From assembly GCA_018262135.1 (NCBI GenBank), contig JAGTSD010000168.1, positions 1 to 9,233 on the forward strand: a stretch of DNA of 9,233 nucleotides, read 5' to 3'. The notes beneath the pieces are model-generated. The model did no database searches. It saw nothing but the letters and a program-made list of their open reading frames with translations, and was not told the DNA's origin. The first letter of the stretch is position 1. Each line of letters starts with the position of its first letter. Positions 7,073 through 9,233 of the stretch are shown piece after piece. Source of the stretch: Pseudomonadota bacterium. Its GTDB lineage: Bacteria > Pseudomonadota > Gammaproteobacteria > Competibacterales > Competibacteraceae. Made by a program: the position numbers and the translations under genes.

Positions 7073-7392
7073 GGACCACCTCCGTTTTCGATGGGCCGAT
7101 CCGGCGTTATGGGGCGCGGATGGCGATTTTTCTTGGACAGGCCGCTAAACCACGATTTTTCAATCATAGTCCAAGCCAGGATAAAAAGCGTTATGTCCCT
7201 ATGGGTTAATGCTGACCCGCGTCGGCGTGGAACGCGATGGGCCATATCGAATCCAATAACCGGAGAAATTGCCCGCGCCGGCCCGCAACCCGCCCAGTGG
7301 CAGTTATGAGGCGGTTATGTTCTAGCTTTACTGGGGAATTACGGGCAGAATTTTATTTTTTGTGGCATACAAACTGGAGACGAGACTAGCCC
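7073..7392. promoter_or_regulatory. Divergent control region between hoxF and the transpeptidase gene, rich in short repeats
   Basis: No gene fits in these 320 bases. The segment holds four copies of GTTATG in one orientation (7106-7111, 7190-7195, 7303-7308, 7314-7319; the last two 11 bp apart). It also holds two copies of CGATTTTTC (7124-7132 and 7153-7161), two copies of CGATGGGCC (7089-7097 and 7235-7243), and the inverted pair CTTGGAC (7132-7138)/GTCCAAG (7169-7175). The hoxF ribosome binding site GGAGGT lies at its left end. At the right end GGAG (7376-7379) serves the divergent gene, rather far (13 bases) from its ATG. An AT-rich block at 7349-7362 probably belongs to the rightward promoter. 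The regulator is unknown. Confidence 0.6.
7163..7168 (-). promoter_or_regulatory. Candidate -10 box for the hox operon
   Basis: On the minus strand TATGAT (one mismatch to TATAAT) would start transcription near 7156, giving an 84-base leader for hoxF. No acceptable -35 box lies at the right distance; instead a CATAAC copy (7190-7195) occupies that position. That would suit an activator-dependent promoter. No convincing sigma-54 type -24/-12 pair was found. Low confidence. Confidence 0.3.
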
Positions 7393-8661
7393 ATGCCGAG
7401 CCAACCACTGAAAAAATCCATCCACTGGCTACTGCTGGGATGGCTGACTGCCAGCGCCGCCCAGGCGACGGTTTATCCCTTGCCGCCTTCGGGCACGGAT
7501 GTCATTGGACAAGTCAAGGTGATGTACGCTACCAGGGATGACACCCTGCTCGACATCGCTCGCCGCTACAGCCTGGGCTATGACGAAATGGTGCATGCCA
7601 ATCCGGGCGTAGATCGCTGGGCGCCTGGCGAGGGCACCCCGATCGTACTGCCGACCCGTTACATCCTGCCCGATACCCCGCGCGAAGGCATCGTGCTCAA
7701 CATCGCGGAGATGCGGGTGTACTACTATCCCAAGGCCAATGCTGGCGAAGAGCAGGTAGTCCACACGTACCCGGTGAGCATCGGCCGGATGGACTGGAAA
7801 ACGCCGATGGGTTTGACCAAGGTGGTCGCCAAGGAAGTCGATCCGGCTTGGCGACCGCCGGCTTCGATCAAGGCCGAACACGCCGCCGAGGGCGACATCC
7901 TGCCGGATGTGGTGCCGGGTGGTCCGGACAACCCGCTGGGCCGCTACGCGATGCGCCTGGGCGTACCCGGCTATCTGATCCACAGCACCAACAAACCCTT
8001 TGGCATCGGCATGCGGGTCACGCACGGTTGCGTACGGATGTATCCGGAAGACATCGAACGCCTGTTCGGTATGGTGTCCGTCGGTACGTCGGTGCGATTG
8101 ATCGACCAGCCGGTGAAAGTGGGCCGATTGAACGGTCAGTTAATGGTCGAGTCGCACGCGCCGCTGGAGGAAGATAACCTGCCGATCAAGGTCACCCTGG
8201 AACAGGCTCAGCAGGCGGTCATCGCCAAGACTGGGCCGGATATGCCCGGCGTGGATCACGCTACGCTGGAGTTGGCGGTGGAACAGGTCAGCGGTATTCC
8301 CGTACCGATTTCCATGCCGGCTTCGTACCCGGTCGCGCAACCGACGAGCCCGCTACCGGCGGAACCTAAGCCTGGGGCGCCCGCAGTCAACCGGACGCCG
8401 ATCCCCTACCCGCCTGCCACGGCTTACAACACCCCACCCGCGCCGGCTTACCAGTCCGCTCCTAACCGGCCCGGCTATGCCACCCCCTACGGCAATCCGG
8501 CGGCTAATTACCCACCCCCCTACTCTTATCCACCAACTTATGCGCCGCCCGCTTATCAGCCCGCGCCGGTTTATCCCTACTCCGTTCCACCCGCAGCCCG
8601 GCCATCGGTCCGCGATCAAACCCGCGAATCTCCTGTTCTTCCCCCTCCGAGCCGGTTGTGA
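7393..8661 (+). CDS. Secreted L,D-transpeptidase (ErfK/YbiS/YcfS type) with LysM domain and Pro/Tyr-rich tail
   Basis: This periplasmic enzyme should form L,D bonds in peptidoglycan or attach a lipoprotein to it. Residues 1-25 are a signal peptide (KK, hydrophobic core, cut after AQA). A LysM-like peptidoglycan-binding segment follows at about 40-90 (DDTLLDIARRYSL, then NPGVD and IVLPTRY). The YkuD catalytic domain spans about 98-240, with H197, H211 and nucleophile C213 in THGCVRMYPEDI. The IHSTNKPFGIGM stretch is typical of the ErfK/YbiS group, which in E. coli links Braun lipoprotein to the cell wall. From about 310 onward the protein is low complexity and Pro/Tyr/Ala-rich, probably disordered, and longer than the roughly 300-residue E. 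coli enzymes. The start is fixed by an in-frame TAG two codons upstream. The neighbouring lipoprotein ending in lysine is a likely substrate. The catalytic assignment is firm; the physiological substrate is inferred. Confidence 0.93.
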   Translation: MPSQPLKKSIHWLLLGWLTASAAQATVYPLPPSGTDVIGQVKVMYATRDDTLLDIARRYSLGYDEMVHANPGVDRWAPGEGTPIVLPTRYILPDTPREGIVLNIAEMRVYYYPKANAGEEQVVHTYPVSIGRMDWKTPMGLTKVVAKEVDPAWRPPASIKAEHAAEGDILPDVVPGGPDNPLGRYAMRLGVPGYLIHSTNKPFGIGMRVTHGCVRMYPEDIERLFGMVSVGTSVRLIDQPVKVGRLNGQLMVESHAPLEEDNLPIKVTLEQAQQAVIAKTGPDMPGVDHATLELAVEQVSGIPVPISMPASYPVAQPTSPLPAEPKPGAPAVNRTPIPYPPATAYNTPPAPAYQSAPNRPGYATPYGNPAANYPPPYSYPPTYAPPAYQPAPVYPYSVPPAARPSVRDQTRESPVLPPPSRL

Positions 8662-8669
8662 CAGTCATA

Positions 8670-8697
8670 AAAAAACCCCGCTTGCGCGGGGTTTTTT
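8670..8697. terminator. Bidirectional intrinsic terminator
   Basis: AAAAAACCCCGC (8670-8681) pairs exactly with GCGGGGTTTTTT (8686-8697) around the loop TTGC. The T-runs on both strands make it a rho-independent terminator for the plus-strand transpeptidase gene (stop at 8661) and for the minus-strand lipoprotein gene (stop at 8716). Confidence 0.95.
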
Positions 8698-8715
8698 CGG
8701 CCATCAAGAAGCCGG

Positions 8716-8937
8716 TTACTTGTACATGGACTTCTTGAACACCCGGTTGAGTTTTTCCTGGGTATCCTGACAGCAGCTATTGGCGGCATTGGCCGAATCC
8801 AGAGCTTGGCGCGCCATGGCCTTGGCCTCGTCGGCATCTTTCTTGACGGCGGCCAGATCGCTAGTGCTGGCGCAGCCAACGGTCAAACCGGCGATCAGGG
8901 CCAGCGCGGACAGCTTGGTGACGGTCTTGAGGGACAT
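8716..8937 (-). CDS. Small Lpp/OprI-like outer-membrane lipoprotein with C-terminal lysine
   Basis: The 73-residue precursor has a lipoprotein signal (MSLKTVTKLS, hydrophobic stretch, lipobox LTVGC), with C22 as the acylated cysteine, leaving a mature protein of 52 residues. The mature part is one helix with a hydrophobic/alanine residue at nearly every heptad a and d position, like the trimeric coiled coil of Lpp and OprI. It ends in MYK, and the final lysine is the residue by which Lpp is covalently joined to peptidoglycan. It should tether the outer membrane to the cell wall. The ATG at 8937 is chosen because AAGGAG sits seven bases upstream; a GTG at 8970 would add 11 residues without support. 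It lies between two L,D-transpeptidase genes. Odd point: adjacent cysteines at 55-56 in the coil. Lpp-like assignment rests on architecture rather than close identity. Confidence 0.85.
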   Translation of the reverse strand: MSLKTVTKLSALALIAGLTVGCASTSDLAAVKKDADEAKAMARQALDSANAANSCCQDTQEKLNRVFKKSMYK

Positions 8938-8983
8938 CTTTAAACTCCTTAAAAGTCTCATTTCAAACACAAAAGGTGCTAAC

Positions 8984-9000
8984 TAACGACAGTGTCGTTA
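8984..9000. promoter_or_regulatory. Perfect 17-bp palindrome, candidate operator in the lipoprotein leader
   Basis: TAACGACA (8984-8991) and TGTCGTTA (8993-9000) are exact inverted repeats around a single G. The site falls between the candidate -10 box and the start codon. A further TAACGA (9041-9046) directly abuts the -10 box. Its size and symmetry suit a dimeric repressor; an RNA hairpin is less likely since the arms have no room for a loop without unpairing. Confidence 0.5.
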
Positions 9001-9034
9001 AAGCACAACCAAGTTGCAACAACACAACAAAACT

Positions 9035-9040
9035 ATTATA
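9035..9040 (-). promoter_or_regulatory. Candidate -10 box of the lipoprotein gene
   Basis: On the minus strand a perfect TATAAT lies in an AT-rich block, giving a leader of roughly 90 bases. TTGTCC some 19 bases upstream is a possible, loosely spaced -35 box. With the alternative register TTATAT the spacing is 16. A strong promoter would fit an abundant envelope lipoprotein. Confidence 0.6.
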
Positions 9041-9082
9041 TAACGAAACTTGAGGTCGCGGACAATTCCAAAAGCGCTGACA

Positions 9083-9233
9083 TCAGCGAATTTCGACCCG
9101 CATCCCCTTTTTTACCCAAGGTCTGAGGGCCTCAATCTGGTGGTTGTCCAGCGCCACGCAGCCGCTGGTCCAGTTGATACCCGCGCTGTGGATCTGCGGA
9201 TCGCCCATGCCCACCCCATGAATGCCAATCTGC
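9083..9233 (-). CDS. L,D-transpeptidase (YkuD) family protein, C-terminal fragment
   Basis: The window edge cuts this gene; only the last 49 residues and the stop (9085-9083) are present. They show IGIHGVGMGDP followed by INWTSGCVALDNHQIEAL and end KGMRVEIR. The IHG histidine and the cysteine in the TSGCVAL motif match the YkuD active-site layout, in the variant where the arginine after the GC pair is replaced (GCVAL instead of GCVRM). It therefore differs from the full-length transpeptidase at 7393 and is a paralogue of another subgroup, not a duplicate. It lies upstream of the lipoprotein gene on the same strand, 145 bases away, with the lipoprotein having its own promoter candidate. A 5-6 bp inverted repeat (9075-9088) with a short T-run beyond it covers the stop and could be a weak terminator. 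Confidence 0.85.
   Translation of the reverse strand, partial: QIGIHGVGMGDPQIHSAGINWTSGCVALDNHQIEALRPWVKKGMRVEIR

Noticed and set aside
5324..7309. Very long plus-strand open frame (661 codons) opposite hoxF
   Set aside because: It is the mirror of hoxF in high-GC DNA, with low-information composition and no motif; hoxF has full catalytic motifs and a strong ribosome binding site.
7073..7392. Sigma-54 promoter or a missing hoxE gene upstream of hoxF
   Set aside because: No TGGCAC-N5-TTGC-like pair was found on the minus strand and no coding potential for a NuoE-like protein; that domain is already fused in HoxF.
8938..8970. Upstream GTG start for the lipoprotein (11 extra residues)
   Set aside because: It would place extra residues before a complete lipoprotein signal and has no ribosome binding site, whereas ATG 8937 has AAGGAG at ideal spacing.
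9001..9032. CAAC-rich stretch as a CRISPR or iteron-type repeat
   Set aside because: The units (CAAC, CAACA) are too short and irregular, and no spaced repeat array is present.

Overview
The window looks like chromosomal DNA from a moderately GC-rich Gram-negative bacterium, most likely a gammaproteobacterium. It carries an OprI/Lpp-type outer-membrane lipoprotein, ErfK/YbiS-type L,D-transpeptidases, and a group 3d bidirectional [NiFe] hydrogenase operon next to a Uma2-family gene. The combination resembles Competibacter/Chromatiales-like genomes, but that placement is inference only. There are no rRNA, tRNA, CRISPR or insertion sequences.

Left part (1-2005): a possible divergent gene start lies at the very edge (1-29, minus). 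It is followed by a membrane-anchored alpha/beta hydrolase of the hormone-sensitive-lipase type (147-1238, plus), which converges across a perfect 10-bp hairpin on a Uma2-family PD-(D/E)XK protein (minus).

Centre (2037-7072, all minus): a tight hydrogenase operon is transcribed hoxF-hoxU-hoxY-hoxH-hoxW, perhaps with uma2 as its last gene. HoxF and HoxU form the NAD(H)-oxidising diaphorase, HoxY and HoxH the [NiFe] hydrogenase, and HoxW trims the HoxH C-terminus. HoxF, Y, H and W look intact. hoxU is broken: an out-of-frame deletion removes the stretch that should carry the His/Cys-ligated [4Fe-4S] cluster and shifts the frame. If real, this cuts the electron path between flavin and [NiFe] site. 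If not, it is a local assembly error. hyp maturation genes and hoxE are not in the window.

The 320-bp gap 7073-7392 separates the hox operon from a divergent gene and is unusually rich in short repeats (GTTATG four times in one orientation, two 9-bp direct repeats, an inverted 7-bp pair), so it is a good candidate control region.

Right part (7393-9233): a secreted LysM + YkuD L,D-transpeptidase with a long Pro/Tyr-rich tail (plus) ends at a strong bidirectional terminator. Facing it is a small Lpp-like lipoprotein whose last residue is lysine (minus). Behind that is the 3' end of a second YkuD-family transpeptidase (minus, cut by the window edge). In known systems, ErfK/YbiS-type enzymes attach the C-terminal lysine of Lpp to peptidoglycan, so this cluster reads as an envelope-tethering module. 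The lipoprotein leader contains a perfect 17-bp palindrome that may be an operator.
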